The translations under genes and the position numbers were made by a program. A stretch of DNA of 64,000 nucleotides, taken from the NCBI RefSeq assembly GCF_003598715.1, contig NZ_QZFU01000016.1, positions 310,001-374,000 on the forward strand. Reading direction: 5' to 3'. The first letter of the stretch is position 1. Every line of letters starts with the position of its first letter. Under the pieces are notes generated by a model. That model was not told the DNA's origin. It worked only from the letters and a program-made list of their open reading frames with translations, and searched no databases. This document shows positions 47,663 to 57,379 of this stretch, in pieces. This DNA is from Nocardia panacis. Lineage in GTDB: Bacteria > Actinomycetota > Actinomycetes > Mycobacteriales > Mycobacteriaceae.

Positions 47663-48769
47663 CTAGAGCCGCACACCGACCATGACCGGCTCGGGCTCGA
47701 GTTCGATGCCGAATCGATCCGCCACACCGGCCCGCACCGTCCTGGCCAGCGCGATCACGTCGGCGGCCGTGGCAGCGCCCCGGTTGGTCAGCGCGAGCGT
47801 GTGTTTCGTGGACAGGCGCGCGGGCGCGTTCGCGCCAGGGTAGCCCTTGGCGAACCCGGCCCGCTCGATCAGCCAACCTGCGGAGAATTTCACCCCGTCG
47901 ACTGCCGGATAAGTCGGAATCGTGAGATCGCCCACATAGTCGGCGATCGCGGCCCGCACCCGCGCCGCCCGCTCGTGCGGGACCACCGGGTTGGTGAAGA
48001 AGGATCCGGCGCTCCAGGTGTCGTGATCGGTCGGGTCGAGCACCATGCCCTTGCCCGCGCGCAGGCCGAGCACCGCCGCCCTGACCTCGGCGGCCGGGCG
48101 CGAGTGCCCCTCCCGCGCCCCCAACGCGGCGGCCAGTTCCCGATAGCGCAGCGGTGCGCTCGCACCGGTGGGATCGAGTCCGAACTCGACGGCCAGCACC
48201 ACGGCGGCCTCGCTGTGTTTGAGCAGGCTGGTGCGATAGCCGAGGCCGAGTTCCTCGGGGGCGACCCAACCGATCTCGCCGGTCGTTCGCTGCAGCAACC
48301 GCACCCGGCGCAGCGATCCGGCCACCTCGACGCCGTAGGCGCCGACATTCTGCACCGGCGTCGCCCCCGCGGAACCCGGTATGCCGGAAAGGCATTCGAG
48401 TCCACCGAAGCCCGCCGACACCGACGCGGCCACCACCGCGTCCCAGTCGGCGCCCGCCTCGGCGCGCACCCAATCCGTGCCGAACTCGATACCCGCGGTG
48501 GCGACCCGAACGACCACGCCGTCGAAGCCCGCATCCCCGATGAGCAGATTCGAACCACCCGCCAGCAGCAGCAGCGGGATATCGGCGGCGTCGAGGGCGC
48601 GCACCGTGGCCGCGAGCGCCTCGGTGCTCGCGCAGGTCGCCACCGCGGCCGGACCGCCGACCCGCAGCGTGGTCAGCTCCGCCAGCGGCGCCTCGGCACG
48701 CACCTGCGCGCCGGTCGCGGCCAGCAGCGCGCACAGTCGGTCCACCGACACCACCCGAGAAGTTCGCAC
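47663..48769 (-). CDS. murB: UDP-N-acetylenolpyruvoylglucosamine reductase
   Basis: 368 residues from GTG 48769 (GTG 48751 possible); the frame open to 48850 is rejected. FAD-binding fold: [45 protein letters not shown], substrate/catalytic SFFTNPVV and the C-terminal Glu region. Completes UDP-MurNAc synthesis for peptidoglycan. Upstream of the L,D-transpeptidase on the minus strand, divergent from the DUF2505 pair. Confidence 0.95.
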   Translation of the reverse strand: MRTSRVVSVDRLCALLAATGAQVRAEAPLAELTTLRVGGPAAVATCASTEALAATVRALDAADIPLLLLAGGSNLLIGDAGFDGVVVRVATAGIEFGTDWVRAEAGADWDAVVAASVSAGFGGLECLSGIPGSAGATPVQNVGAYGVEVAGSLRRVRLLQRTTGEIGWVAPEELGLGYRTSLLKHSEAAVVLAVEFGLDPTGASAPLRYRELAAALGAREGHSRPAAEVRAAVLGLRAGKGMVLDPTDHDTWSAGSFFTNPVVPHERAARVRAAIADYVGDLTIPTYPAVDGVKFSAGWLIERAGFAKGYPGANAPARLSTKHTLALTNRGAATAADVIALARTVRAGVADRFGIELEPEPVMVGVRL

Positions 48770-48793
48770 AGCCAGACGGTAGCCTGTCCGATC

Positions 48794-49279
48794 ATGGCAA
48801 CCCGCTTGGCGTTCACGGCCCGATACGCCCACTCGATCGACGCCGTCCACGCGGCGTTCGCGGACGAGCAGTACTGGAAGGACCGCATCGCCGAGGTGGG
48901 TGGCCCCAATGCCCGGCTCGACTCGTTCGTCGCCGAGGGTGGCCGAGTCCGCGTCGAACTGGTGCAGGCCATCGCCGCCGAATTGCTGCCGCCCGCCATC
49001 ACCGCCGTGCGCCCTGGCGACCTGATCATCCCCCGCGTCGAGACCTGGACCGGCGACTCCGGGGTCTTCGAGGCCAGAGTCGATGGCGCGCCCGCCGAGG
49101 TGCGCGGCACCCTGTCGCTCAGCGCCGACGGCGCGGGCACCCTCGCCACCGCCGAGGGCACCATCGAGGTGAAGGTTCCGCTGTTCGGCGGCAAGATCGA
49201 GTCCGCCATCCAGGAGCGTCTGGTCGAACTGCTCGGCAACGAAGAGGAATTCACCAACGGCTGGCTCGCCCAGCGGTAA
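48794..49279 (+). CDS. DUF2505 family protein (first of a pair)
   Basis: 161 residues from ATG 48794. START/Bet v 1-like alpha/beta layout: [22 protein letters not shown] start, central strands with [11 protein letters not shown], long C-terminal helix [14 protein letters not shown]. No signal peptide. Binds a small hydrophobic ligand by family analogy. Corresponds to Rv0481c; a paralogue follows. Confidence 0.85.
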   Translation: MATRLAFTARYAHSIDAVHAAFADEQYWKDRIAEVGGPNARLDSFVAEGGRVRVELVQAIAAELLPPAITAVRPGDLIIPRVETWTGDSGVFEARVDGAPAEVRGTLSLSADGAGTLATAEGTIEVKVPLFGGKIESAIQERLVELLGNEEEFTNGWLAQR

Positions 49280-49333
49280 CCACCCGCCCGCCGCGCGGCG
49301 CGCGGGCGATCCGCTCGCGTAATCTGTCCCCTC

Positions 49334-49852
49334 ATGGCACGCCGACTCGACTACTCAGCACGGTATCCGCTGCACACCAACCAGGAGCTCTACGCGGCCT
49401 TGTCGGACCGCGACTACTGGGAGGGGCGGATGGTCGCGATGAACCATCTCGCACCCGGCAACGTGGTGGTCGAGTTCGCGACGGACGATTCCGGTATTGA
49501 GGTCGTGCTCAACCATGTGCTGCCCCGCGACATGCTGCCCGAGTTGGCGCAGCAGGTGATGCGCAAGGACATGATCATCACCCGCAAGGAGAGCTACGGC
49601 CCATTCGGTCCGGAAGTCACCGGCAAGTATTCGGCTGCCATCCCGGCCGGACCCGGCAGCCTCGGCGGCAAGATGCGCCTGTTCCCCACCGAGACCGGCT
49701 GCACCCTGCGCTACTCCTCGGAGGCGAAGGTCTTCATCCCGATGCTCGGTCCGCGCCTCGAGCAGATGATGCTGATCAACCTGACCGACCTGTTCCGCGC
49801 GGAGGCGGAGTTCACCAAGCAATGGCTGGACGACCGGATCCCGGCCAACTGA
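49334..49852 (+). CDS. DUF2505 family protein (second of a pair)
   Basis: 172 residues. Same plan as the preceding protein: [28 protein letters not shown] start, strands through [13 protein letters not shown], final helix [21 protein letters not shown] tandem duplication within the family. The next gene begins before this one ends. Confidence 0.82.
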   Translation: MARRLDYSARYPLHTNQELYAALSDRDYWEGRMVAMNHLAPGNVVVEFATDDSGIEVVLNHVLPRDMLPELAQQVMRKDMIITRKESYGPFGPEVTGKYSAAIPAGPGSLGGKMRLFPTETGCTLRYSSEAKVFIPMLGPRLEQMMLINLTDLFRAEAEFTKQWLDDRIPAN

Positions 49853-50625
49853 GCAGACCCGTCGGGGCGATCACCAGGGGCACCACGGGCGTCAATCGGC
49901 TGCGCCGCAGCGACCGCTGGTTGAGCAACGACGGGTTGGTCACCGGGCGGTTGCGCGCGGCGACCGATCCGCTGGTGGTCGATCTCGGCTACGGCGCGAG
50001 CCCGTGGACCACCTTCGAGTTGGCGGATCGGCTGCGGCGGGTGCGGCCGGATGTGCGGGTGGTCGGGTTGGAGATCGATCCGGCGCGGGTGGCACCCGGC
50101 CGCGACGGTGTCACCTTCGCGCGCGGCGGATTCGAATTGGCCGGGCTGCGGCCGGTGCTGGTGCGGGCCTTCAATGTGCTGCGGCAGTATCCGGAGGCGG
50201 CGGTGCCGGGAGCGTGGGAGACGGTGCTGTCCCGACTCGCGCCGCAGGGACTGCTGGTCGACGGGACCTGCGACGAGTTGGGGCGGCGCAGCGCCTGGGT
50301 GCTGCTCGACCGCGACGGCCCGGTCTCGTTGACGTTGGCCTGGGATCCGTTCACGGTGGCGCGACCATCCGATCTCGCCGAGCGACTCCCGAAAGTGTTG
50401 ATTCACCGCAATATTCCCGGCGAAGGTGTGCACGATCTGCTCGCCGCGGCCGATCGCGCGTGGGCGCACGCGGCGCCGCTGGCCGTCTTCGGGCCTCGGG
50501 TGCGCTGGCGGGCGGCGGCGGAGATGTTGCGGGACAGCGGATTCCCGGTTCGGACGTATCGACGACGAATGCGCGACTGCGTGCTGTCGGTCCCCTGGTC
50601 CTCGGTCGCGCCGCGCGAAAGATAA
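49822..50625 (+). CDS. Class I SAM-dependent methyltransferase-like protein
   Basis: 267 residues from ATG 49822, overlapping the preceding gene by 31 bp; no other good start exists further in. The SAM-binding loop VVDLGYGASPWTTFELA is followed by an acidic end of strand 2 (VVGLEIDPARV) and VRAFNVLRQY. The substrate is not evident from the C-terminal half. Read with the DUF2505 pair on the plus strand. Confidence 0.75.
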   Translation: MAGRPDPGQLSRPVGAITRGTTGVNRLRRSDRWLSNDGLVTGRLRAATDPLVVDLGYGASPWTTFELADRLRRVRPDVRVVGLEIDPARVAPGRDGVTFARGGFELAGLRPVLVRAFNVLRQYPEAAVPGAWETVLSRLAPQGLLVDGTCDELGRRSAWVLLDRDGPVSLTLAWDPFTVARPSDLAERLPKVLIHRNIPGEGVHDLLAAADRAWAHAAPLAVFGPRVRWRAAAEMLRDSGFPVRTYRRRMRDCVLSVPWSSVAPRER

Positions 50626-50641
50626 GCCCGGCGCGAGCGTT

Positions 50642-51217
50642 TCAGAAACCGGCGATCGAGCGGGCCACCCGATCGGCGGCGCGTGGCGTCAACACCTCGA
50701 TGGCCCGCAGTTCGTCGACGGTGCAGCGGCCGATGGCCAGCGCGTCCCCGATCACCTCGTCCAGCGAGGTCTGCCCGATCTCCGATTCGGCGAGGTCGAG
50801 CACGGTGCGCAGCGGCGTGGTCACCAGGAACGGGCCTGCCGATTCGGCTTCGATATCGCGCAGTCGCCGCCGCAGCACCACCAGCCGCGCCGTCAGCGGC
50901 GGCCTGCCCGCACCGACCGACAGGTGCAGGAAGCGCGGCCGCAGCCGTCCGAGCCCGTGCAGATCGGCGGCGCTCTGATGCGAGACCACGGCGGCGCCGT
51001 CGAACCAGGCCGCCCACATGGCGTATTCGTCGAGTGGGCCGCTGGGGAATTCGGCCAGCCGCAAGAGTCCGACCCCGGCCCGCAACACCGACCCGTCGCA
51101 GATCCCGGCTTGAACCAACCCGGCGCATCCGGTGCGCAGCGCCTGCCTGGTGGTGAAGTATCCGGCGTGTCGCCCCGCGTATCGCCGCAGCACCCGCCAC
51201 CCATCCGACTCGGACAT
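50642..51217 (-). CDS. AbiEi-like antitoxin-type protein without a toxin partner
   Basis: 191 residues. The N-terminal winged helix (RRYAGRHAGYFTTRQALRTG) and the following VSHQSAADLHGLG segment match the type IV antitoxin AbiEi pattern, and a C-terminal helical domain ends DELRAIEVLTPRAADRVARS. No AbiEii nucleotidyltransferase gene is adjacent. Such orphan AbiEi-like proteins are common in actinobacteria, and many may be DNA-binding regulators. Confidence 0.7.
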   Translation of the reverse strand: MSESDGWRVLRRYAGRHAGYFTTRQALRTGCAGLVQAGICDGSVLRAGVGLLRLAEFPSGPLDEYAMWAAWFDGAAVVSHQSAADLHGLGRLRPRFLHLSVGAGRPPLTARLVVLRRRLRDIEAESAGPFLVTTPLRTVLDLAESEIGQTSLDEVIGDALAIGRCTVDELRAIEVLTPRAADRVARSIAGF

Positions 51218-51316
51218 GCCCCCAGGCTAGCTCGGATGCTTGTGTCACATGTCACATTCGAACCCCTCACGGCGTCCTCAGAGCGAGCACAGAAAGTTCG
51301 TGAAGAATCGTTGCTC

Positions 51317-52081
51317 ATGACGACGCAGGCACCCGCGCAACCCGGCCGGAACAGGACCGGGCGCATCCTGGTCATCGCCATCGCCATCGCCGTGGTCGCG
51401 GTGCTGTTGGCGACCGCGCTGGTCGGTGGCGAGATCTATGCCAGACGCTCGGTATCCGGGTGCATCAGCTCCCAATTCGAGCGCGAGATGGGCTCCAAGA
51501 TCGACGTCCGTTTCGGGACCAAACCGCTGCTCATCACCTGGCTCGACCACAAGGTGGGCGAGGCGACCGTCGATACCGCCGATTCCAAATTCGGTCCGGC
51601 GGTCGGGATGGCGGTCCATGCCAACTTCCGCGATATCGAACTGTCCGGCGGCGCGCAGGGCGGCGGGGTGATCGGCAGTTCGTCGGCCCATGTCACCTGG
51701 AACAACGATGGCATCAGGCAGACCCTGGGCGGACTGGTGAGCGGAGTGCGTTCCTCCGCCGCCGACGGCAGGCTGACCCTCGATGTGCTCGGCGGGCTGG
51801 CCCAACTCCAGGTGCGGCCGGAGATCCGCAATGGCGCGGTGCAGGTGGACACCACATCGGCCCGCCTGCTCGGCATCGGGGTGCCCACCGAACTGGTCGC
51901 GGGCATCGTCGATGTCTTCACCAAGAGTTTGCAGAGCTATCCGCTCGGCCTGCAGGCCACCGAGGTGCGGGTGACCGATGACGGTATCGTCGCCGAACTC
52001 GCGGGTGGTCGCACCGACCTGACCCCGGCGCCCTCGGGGACCCAAACCACCGCGCAGGCCGGTATCCAGGCCGGTTGCTAG
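51317..52081 (+). CDS. DUF2993 (LmeA-like) membrane-anchored protein
   Basis: 254 residues from ATG 51317. One N-terminal membrane helix (ILVIAIAIAVVAVLLATALVG) acts as anchor or signal. The exported domain has strands and a Gly-rich turn region (SGGAQGGGVIGSSSAHVTW) as in DUF2993 proteins, some of which (LmeA) act on phosphatidylinositol and lipomannan at the mycobacterial envelope. Corresponds by place to Rv0479c. Confidence 0.82.
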   Translation: MTTQAPAQPGRNRTGRILVIAIAIAVVAVLLATALVGGEIYARRSVSGCISSQFEREMGSKIDVRFGTKPLLITWLDHKVGEATVDTADSKFGPAVGMAVHANFRDIELSGGAQGGGVIGSSSAHVTWNNDGIRQTLGGLVSGVRSSAADGRLTLDVLGGLAQLQVRPEIRNGAVQVDTTSARLLGIGVPTELVAGIVDVFTKSLQSYPLGLQATEVRVTDDGIVAELAGGRTDLTPAPSGTQTTAQAGIQAGC

Positions 52082-52179
52082 TCCGAAACACGGTGCGGCA
52101 CGCGATGATTCGATCGGGCGGACCTACGCCTTCGCTCCGGCCGTGCGCAGGTTGGAGCAGGCCGCGCCGACAGCGCCTT

Positions 52180-52911
52180 TCAGGCCGGGAATCCGTCCAG
52201 CACCGCGCGGGATTTCGACAGGCCCAGGCGCGTCGCGCCCGCGGCGATCAGTTCGGCCGCCGCGGCGGCGGTGCGAATACCGCCGCTGGCCTTGACCCCG
52301 AGCCTGCCGCCAACGGTCTCGGCCATCAACCGCACCGCGTGCACACTGGCCCCGCCCGCCGGATGGAACCCGGTGGAGGTCTTCACGAAATCGGCGCCCG
52401 CCCGCTCGGCGGCCCGGCACACCTCGACGATCGCGTCATCGGGCAGGACGGCCGATTCGATGATCACCTTGAGCAGCGCCCGGTCACCCAGCGCCTCGCG
52501 CACGGTGAGGATATCGGCGAGCACCGCACCGTATTCCCCGGCCAGGGCCGCGCCCACGTCGATGACCATATCCACCTCGGCCGCGCCCTGGTCCACCGCC
52601 AACCGCGCCTCCGCGCCCTTGACCAGCGAATGGTGTTTCCCGGAGGGGAAGCCCGCGACGGTGGCCAGCACCGGCCCGCCGGTGCGCAGCGGCAGCATGG
52701 CCGGGGAGACGCACACCGCGAACACCCCCAGTTCCCGCGCCTCGTCCACCAGCGCGGCCACCTCGGCGGTGGTCGCCTCCGGGGCCAGCAATGTGTGATC
52801 GATCATGGCCGCCACCGCAGCCCTGGACGGCAGGGCCGCGACCTCGGCCCTGGACGGCATCGCATTATCTGCCACGGGGTCAGAGTCTGGCACACCCGGC
52901 GTGAATTCCAT
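52180..52911 (-). CDS. deoC: Deoxyribose-phosphate aldolase
   Basis: 243 residues from ATG 52911; GTG 52875 or ATG 52860 would give the usual ~225-230 length. Class I aldolase barrel: [33 protein letters not shown], Schiff-base Lys in [15 protein letters not shown] and the [10 protein letters not shown] lysine. Cleaves 2-deoxyribose-5-phosphate to acetaldehyde and glyceraldehyde-3-phosphate in nucleoside salvage. Confidence 0.93.
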   Translation of the reverse strand: MEFTPGVPDSDPVADNAMPSRAEVAALPSRAAVAAMIDHTLLAPEATTAEVAALVDEARELGVFAVCVSPAMLPLRTGGPVLATVAGFPSGKHHSLVKGAEARLAVDQGAAEVDMVIDVGAALAGEYGAVLADILTVREALGDRALLKVIIESAVLPDDAIVEVCRAAERAGADFVKTSTGFHPAGGASVHAVRLMAETVGGRLGVKASGGIRTAAAAAELIAAGATRLGLSKSRAVLDGFPA

Positions 52912-53045
52912 TGCGCGCCTCGGGCGCTTCGCGCACACTCGTACTGCGGCGGCCGCACGGTGGTCGAGCGTCCAGTAGTCGAGTTGCCGGGCAGGTCGCG
53001 AACGGCGCATTCGGGTGGCCCCTGCGGTCGGGAGGAGAGGACACG

Positions 53046-53585
53046 GTGCTGATCCGTCGCGAACGCACCGGGGACGCCGCCGCCATCGCCGCGGTGCACC
53101 GCAGCGCGTTCGGCCCGCAATACCCGCACTCCGATCCGGACGCGCGCGAACCCATCGATCCCCCCGAGGTCGATCTGGTGCCCCGGCTGCGCAGCGATCC
53201 GAGTTGGATACCGACCCTGTCCCTGGTGGCGGTCGAATACGACGAGGTCATCGGCCACCTGTGCCTGACCCGCGCCGCGGTCGGCCCCTATCCGGTGCTT
53301 GCCCTCGGCCCGATCGGCGTCCTGGCCGATCACCAGGGCGTCGGTATCGGTTCCGCCCTCATGCACGCCGCCCTCGGCGCGGCCGACGCGCTGGACGAAC
53401 CACTGGTCGGCCTGCTCGGCAGCCTGGATTACTACCCGCGCTTCGGCTTCGTCCCCGGTGTCCGCGTCGGCATCACCCCCGATGAACCATCCTGGACCAC
53501 ACATTTCCAGGTGCGCACGCTCACCGCCCACGACGCGCAGATCGTCGGCGAATTCCATTACGCGGATCCGTTTTACGAACTCTGA
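53046..53585 (+). CDS. GNAT family N-acetyltransferase
   Basis: 179 residues from GTG 53046, with GGAGGAGAGG upstream. GNAT core: [17 protein letters not shown] start, acetyl-CoA loop [15 protein letters not shown], and [16 protein letters not shown] near the end. Substrate unknown; resembles YhbS-type acetyltransferases. 58 bp upstream of purU on the same strand. Confidence 0.88.
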   Translation: MLIRRERTGDAAAIAAVHRSAFGPQYPHSDPDAREPIDPPEVDLVPRLRSDPSWIPTLSLVAVEYDEVIGHLCLTRAAVGPYPVLALGPIGVLADHQGVGIGSALMHAALGAADALDEPLVGLLGSLDYYPRFGFVPGVRVGITPDEPSWTTHFQVRTLTAHDAQIVGEFHYADPFYEL

Positions 53586-53643
53586 TCCCGCGCGCGCCAA
53601 CCCGAGTCCCGGCAGCGGGTCCTGCATCGGGGAGGATGAAACG

Positions 53644-54525
53644 ATGAGCTCCTCCCCCGACGACCGCCGCTTCGTGTTGACCCTCGGCTGCCCGGACCGT
53701 CCCGGCATCATTGCCGGGATCACCTCGTTCATCGCCGGATTCGGCGGCTCGATCGTGGAGGCCGGATACCACTCCGACGTCGAGACCGGCTGGTTCTTCA
53801 CCCGGCAGGCGATCAAGGCCGAGACGGTGCCGTTCGGACTGGACGAGCTGCGGCAGCGGTTCGCGCGGGTGGCCGCCGAACTGGGTCCGGAGACGGAGTG
53901 GCAGCTACTCGACTCGGGAGCGCGCCGTCGCGCGGTGCTGCTGGTCAGCCGGGACGGGCACTGCCTGCACGACCTGCTGGGTCGCGCGGTGAGCGGCGAA
54001 CTGCCCGCCACCATCGAGGCGGTGATCGGCAACCATCCGGATCTGGCCGAACTGACCGCGGCGCACGGCGTGAAATTCCACTACGTGCCGTTCCCCAAGG
54101 ATCCGGCCGAGCGCGGCCCTGCCTTCGAGCAGGTGCGCGCGCTGGTCGACTCCCACGATCCGGACGCGGTGGTGCTGGCCCGCTTCATGCAGGTATTGCC
54201 CGCCGAGTTGTGCGCGCACTGGGCGGGCCGGGCGATCAATATCCACCACAGCTTCCTGCCCTCCTTCGTCGGCGCGCGACCCTATCACCAGGCTTTCGCG
54301 CGCGGCGTCAAGCTGATCGGCGCGACCTGCCACTACGTCACGGCCGAACTGGATGCCGGACCGATCATCGAGCAGGACGTCACTCGGATCGATCACTCCG
54401 ACGATGTGCGCGATATGGTCCGCCAGGGCCGCGATATCGAGCGTGTGGTGCTGGCGCGCGGGTTGCGCTGGCATCTGGAGGGCAGGGTGCTGGTGCACGG
54501 CCGCCGCACCGTGGTGTTCTCGTAG
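53644..54525 (+). CDS. purU: Formyltetrahydrofolate deformylase
   Basis: 293 residues from ATG 53644, with GGGGAGG upstream. N-terminal ACT domain (LTLGCPDRPGIIAGITSFI) and C-terminal formyltransferase fold with the catalytic Asn/His/Asp in INIHHSFLPSFVGARPY, GATCHYV and DAGPIIEQDV. Hydrolyses 10-formyl-THF to formate and THF, balancing one-carbon units for purines. Not at this position in M. tuberculosis, so it is an insertion with the GNAT gene. Confidence 0.94.
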   Translation: MSSSPDDRRFVLTLGCPDRPGIIAGITSFIAGFGGSIVEAGYHSDVETGWFFTRQAIKAETVPFGLDELRQRFARVAAELGPETEWQLLDSGARRRAVLLVSRDGHCLHDLLGRAVSGELPATIEAVIGNHPDLAELTAAHGVKFHYVPFPKDPAERGPAFEQVRALVDSHDPDAVVLARFMQVLPAELCAHWAGRAINIHHSFLPSFVGARPYHQAFARGVKLIGATCHYVTAELDAGPIIEQDVTRIDHSDDVRDMVRQGRDIERVVLARGLRWHLEGRVLVHGRRTVVFS

Positions 54526-54578
54526 TTCTTCTCCAAGCGTTCTGCTCCAAGCGCGCGACCAAGATTCGCTCCGACCCG

Positions 54579-55598
54579 TCAGCCCGCGACCTCGACCCCC
54601 CGATGGACGGCCGCGAGGACTCGACTCAATTCCTCGTTGAACCGCTCGTAGCCTTCGACATTGCCCAGGTGCCCGGTCCGCAACACCTCGTAGCGCACCA
54701 GACTTCCCGCTTCGCGCAGCAGTTCGGCGATGCGCTCGGCATGGACCGGCGGGGTCATATCGTCGAGGGAGCCCGCGAGGATCGTGGTGGGCACCACCAG
54801 GTTTCGCGCGGCATCGCCCAGGTCGAGTTCGGCGAGCAGCGCGCCGAAGCGGGCGCGCACCAGCGCCGGGCATGAGCGCACGATGTTCTGACCGAAACTG
54901 CGCGCGTCCGCGCTCGCCTCGAGGCTCATGACCTGGCGCGCGAGCACCCAGCGCACCGGCGCGAGCGGCGGGAACAGCAGCGGGGCGCTCAGCGCGAGCC
55001 GACCGATCCGGTGCGGCAGCGGCAGGCGCAGGCCCCACGGCAGCGGCCGATTGAGCAGCGGCACCACCGTGGTCTCGGCGAGCAGCCGGTCCGGCGCGGT
55101 ATTGGTCAGCAAGACCGCCAGCGCTTGGCGGGCGACCCGCTCCGGGTAGCGTCCGGCCCACGCCTGCAGGGTCATCCCGCCGAGGCTGTGGCCGACGAGG
55201 ACCGCCCGCTGACCGGGTCGCAGTGCCGCCGCGAGCACATCGGCGAGATCGTCGGCGAGCAGGTCGGTGCTGAGCGGGCTGTCGCCGAATTCGCTGGCGC
55301 CGTGACCGCGCTGGTCGTAGGCGATGACCCGGTACTGTCCCCCAAACGCGTTGATCTGCGCGTTCCAGTATTCGATGGCGCAGCTCCAACCGTGGACCAG
55401 CACGATGACGGGCCGGTCGGCCGATCCGTAGGCGTGCACCCGCAGTTTCGTGCCGTCACGGGTGGTCAGCGGGATGACCTCGTGCGGCACGGTCGGCGGG
55501 TTGAACGCCGCCGTCGCGTAGGTGCGGGTGCGCAGGTCGGCGCGGTGGGCATCGAGCAGCTCCCGCAGACGAACCGGCATGGGCAGGGTTGCGCGCAT
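54579..55598 (-). CDS. Alpha/beta hydrolase
   Basis: 339 residues from ATG 55598 with AAGGAG six bases upstream. Hydrolase motifs: IVLVHGWSCAIEYW, AYDQRGHGAS, nucleophile LVGHSLGGMT (Ser), Asp in LAGSLDDMTP and His in TGHLGNVEGYE. No signal peptide visible. Esterase or lipase-like; substrate unknown. Confidence 0.88.
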   Translation of the reverse strand: MRATLPMPVRLRELLDAHRADLRTRTYATAAFNPPTVPHEVIPLTTRDGTKLRVHAYGSADRPVIVLVHGWSCAIEYWNAQINAFGGQYRVIAYDQRGHGASEFGDSPLSTDLLADDLADVLAAALRPGQRAVLVGHSLGGMTLQAWAGRYPERVARQALAVLLTNTAPDRLLAETTVVPLLNRPLPWGLRLPLPHRIGRLALSAPLLFPPLAPVRWVLARQVMSLEASADARSFGQNIVRSCPALVRARFGALLAELDLGDAARNLVVPTTILAGSLDDMTPPVHAERIAELLREAGSLVRYEVLRTGHLGNVEGYERFNEELSRVLAAVHRGVEVAG

Positions 55599-55692
55599 CG
55601 GACACTCCTTTGTGTTACTGCTCGATACAGTAAACCCGATTCGCAGCGCGCCAGCTAGCGCGAACACCCTCGAAACGTTGGAGGTATTCCGA

Positions 55693-56007
55693 CTACCAGC
55701 GCGGACCGCGCTGAATCTCGTCCACCTTGGGACGCACGTCGGCCAAATAGATGCCGGTCGCGATGATCGCGAACAAACCCAGGAACGGCAACGAGAAGCC
55801 GAGGAACAGCATCGCCACGAGCACCAGCGTGGCCGCCGTCAGAATGCCGGACCAGATGGGTTTGGTGAGCTTGTCGACGGCGGTGAACGCGTCGGCCCGC
55901 TGCCGGACCGCGTGGATCAGCGCGAAAATCGTCGCACCGAGCGCGCCCAACCAGATGACCAACACGATGAGCTGAGTGAATCCGTGCGCGATGTTCACCC
56001 CATCCAT
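55693..56007 (-). CDS. DUF2516 small membrane protein (Rv0476-like)
   Basis: 104 residues from ATG 56007. Two to three membrane helices (TQLIVLVIWLGALGATIFALI; SGILTAATLVLVAMLFLG; LGLFAIIATGIYLADV) and a conserved ADAFTAVDKLTKPIW loop and DVRPKVDEIQ end. Downstream of hbhA as in mycobacteria. Function unknown. Confidence 0.85.
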   Translation of the reverse strand: MDGVNIAHGFTQLIVLVIWLGALGATIFALIHAVRQRADAFTAVDKLTKPIWSGILTAATLVLVAMLFLGFSLPFLGLFAIIATGIYLADVRPKVDEIQRGPRW

Positions 56008-56071
56008 GATAGGAGCAAGCACCCCGCGCACCGGAGGCGCGCGGGGTGCTGCTCACCATCCTCGACAGGCG

Positions 56072-56734
56072 TCAGTCCTGCTTCGGCGCGGCCTTCTTGG
56101 CCGGGGCCTTGCGCGGGGCGGCCTTCTTGGCGGCGGGCTTCGCCTCCGCATCGACCTCGGCGTCCGCTTCGGCTTCGGCAGCCGGGGCGGGCTCGGTCTC
56201 GGTGATCACCTCGATGACCTCGGCCTCGACCACCGAGTCGACCGGCGCGGCCTCGTCCTCGGACTTGGCGGGACGACCGAAGATCTCGTTGACCCGGCCC
56301 AGGACATCCTCGGCACGGTGGGTCGCGTCCTTGTACAGGTTCTCGACCTGCTCGATGCGCTCCTCGACCAGGTGGTTGGCGCGCAGCCGCTCGGCGGTCT
56401 CCTCGCCGCGCACGGCGAGGTCGGAGTACAGGTCGAGCAACTGGTGGTAGTACCGGTCGGCGAGGGACCGCAGTTCCTCGGCGGTGAACTTCTCGCGCAG
56501 TTCGGCCAGGTCCTCCGGGAGTTCGGAAGGCAGGCCGCTCAGCCGCTCGCGCAGCGATTCGAACTGCGTCTGCGCATCGGCGGGCACGTTGGCGAAACGC
56601 TCGCGGACCTCCTCGACTCGGCCGGTGCGCTCGCGAACCTGGGTGACCACGTCGACGACGGCGGAGTAGAGGGCATCACCCGCACCGAGGGTGGCGTAGA
56701 GCGGCTTGGCGGCGGTGGGGTTCCTGTCGGTCAT
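56072..56734 (-). CDS. hbhA: Heparin-binding haemagglutinin HbhA-like protein
   Basis: 220 residues. Coiled-coil middle (~30-145, with RERLSGLPSELPEDLAELRE and LADRYYHQLLDLYSDLAVRG) and a C-terminal Lys/Ala/Pro tail (AKPAAKKAAPRKAPAKK type) as in the mycobacterial adhesin, here preceded by an acidic Glu/Ala stretch. In mycobacteria it binds heparan sulfate through the Lys tail and associates with the envelope. The start overlaps the XRE gene stop (ATGA). Confidence 0.85.
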   Translation of the reverse strand: MTDRNPTAAKPLYATLGAGDALYSAVVDVVTQVRERTGRVEEVRERFANVPADAQTQFESLRERLSGLPSELPEDLAELREKFTAEELRSLADRYYHQLLDLYSDLAVRGEETAERLRANHLVEERIEQVENLYKDATHRAEDVLGRVNEIFGRPAKSEDEAAPVDSVVEAEVIEVITETEPAPAAEAEADAEVDAEAKPAAKKAAPRKAPAKKAAPKQD

Positions 56735-57276
56735 GGTTGTTGCCTCTCCTGGCGTGAGGGAGTGTCGGATGTGCTGTCCGGGTTTTCGGATGTGCTCGGA
56801 ACATCGGTGTTCCGGTCGCGTCCCCCCGAATCGCTCGCGGCCGCGCCGGTGGCTGAGGCCGAACCATTCTCACGGCGGAACGATTCGTAGATGTCGAGCA
56901 ACACCTGCTTTTGCCGTTCCGTGATACCGGTATCGGCGAGCAGGGCGTCACGGAACGGGCCGTGCGGGCGCTGCTCCAGATATCCGGCCTTGACGTAGAG
57001 GACCTCCGAGGACACCCGCAACGCCCTGGCGATCTGCGCGAGCACCTCGGCGGAGGGATTGCGCAATCCGCGCTCGATCTGGCTGAGATACGGATTGCTG
57101 ACCCCCGCCAGCTGGGCGAGTTGACGCAGCGAGACTTGCGCGGCCTCCCGCTGCGATCTGATGAAACCTCCGATGTCGTGCGCCGCTCCCGCGACGCGCC
57201 CCCCTAGTTCGCCGGCGGCCGATCTCTCGGTCGTAGTTCCGGTGTACTCGGCGGAAACCTCGGGCTGGTCTGCCAT
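56731..57276 (-). CDS. XRE-family helix-turn-helix regulator (Rv0474-like)
   Basis: 181 residues from ATG 57276. HTH at ~38-95: IGGFIRSQREAAQVSLRQLA, GVSNPYLSQIERG and PSAEVLAQIARAL. The C-terminal 50 residues are Ser/Thr/Asp-rich. Co-translated with hbhA by a 4-bp overlap. A perfect inverted repeat 44-74 bp upstream may be its operator. Confidence 0.9.
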   Translation of the reverse strand: MADQPEVSAEYTGTTTERSAAGELGGRVAGAAHDIGGFIRSQREAAQVSLRQLAQLAGVSNPYLSQIERGLRNPSAEVLAQIARALRVSSEVLYVKAGYLEQRPHGPFRDALLADTGITERQKQVLLDIYESFRRENGSASATGAAASDSGGRDRNTDVPSTSENPDSTSDTPSRQERQQP

Positions 57277-57319
57277 CACTCACCTTCTGGCGGTTGTACG
57301 TGTCCAATTCTAGGCCGGA

Positions 57320-57350
57320 GTGCTAACTCTTGCAAGCAGTCTGTTAGCAC
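57320..57350. promoter_or_regulatory. Perfect inverted repeat upstream of the xre-hbhA genes
   Basis: GTGCTAAC and GTTAGCAC, 8-bp arms, flank a 15-base centre containing the palindrome CTTGCAAG. Placed 44 bp before the xre start it is a candidate operator or hairpin. It uses the half-site of CIRCE in reversed order, so it is not CIRCE. Confidence 0.5.
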
Positions 57351-57379
57351 CCCGTCGGCAAACTTCCGGCGGCGACGCC

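Noticed and set aside
47309..48793. Upstream extension of the first DUF2505 gene
   Set aside because: Runs through murB and the transpeptidase in antisense; conserved protein starts at ATG 48794.
57318..57351. CIRCE (HrcA) element
   Set aside because: CIRCE is TTAGCACTC-N9-GAGTGCTAA; here the half-sites are in the opposite order with a 15-17 base gap, and no heat-shock gene is downstream.
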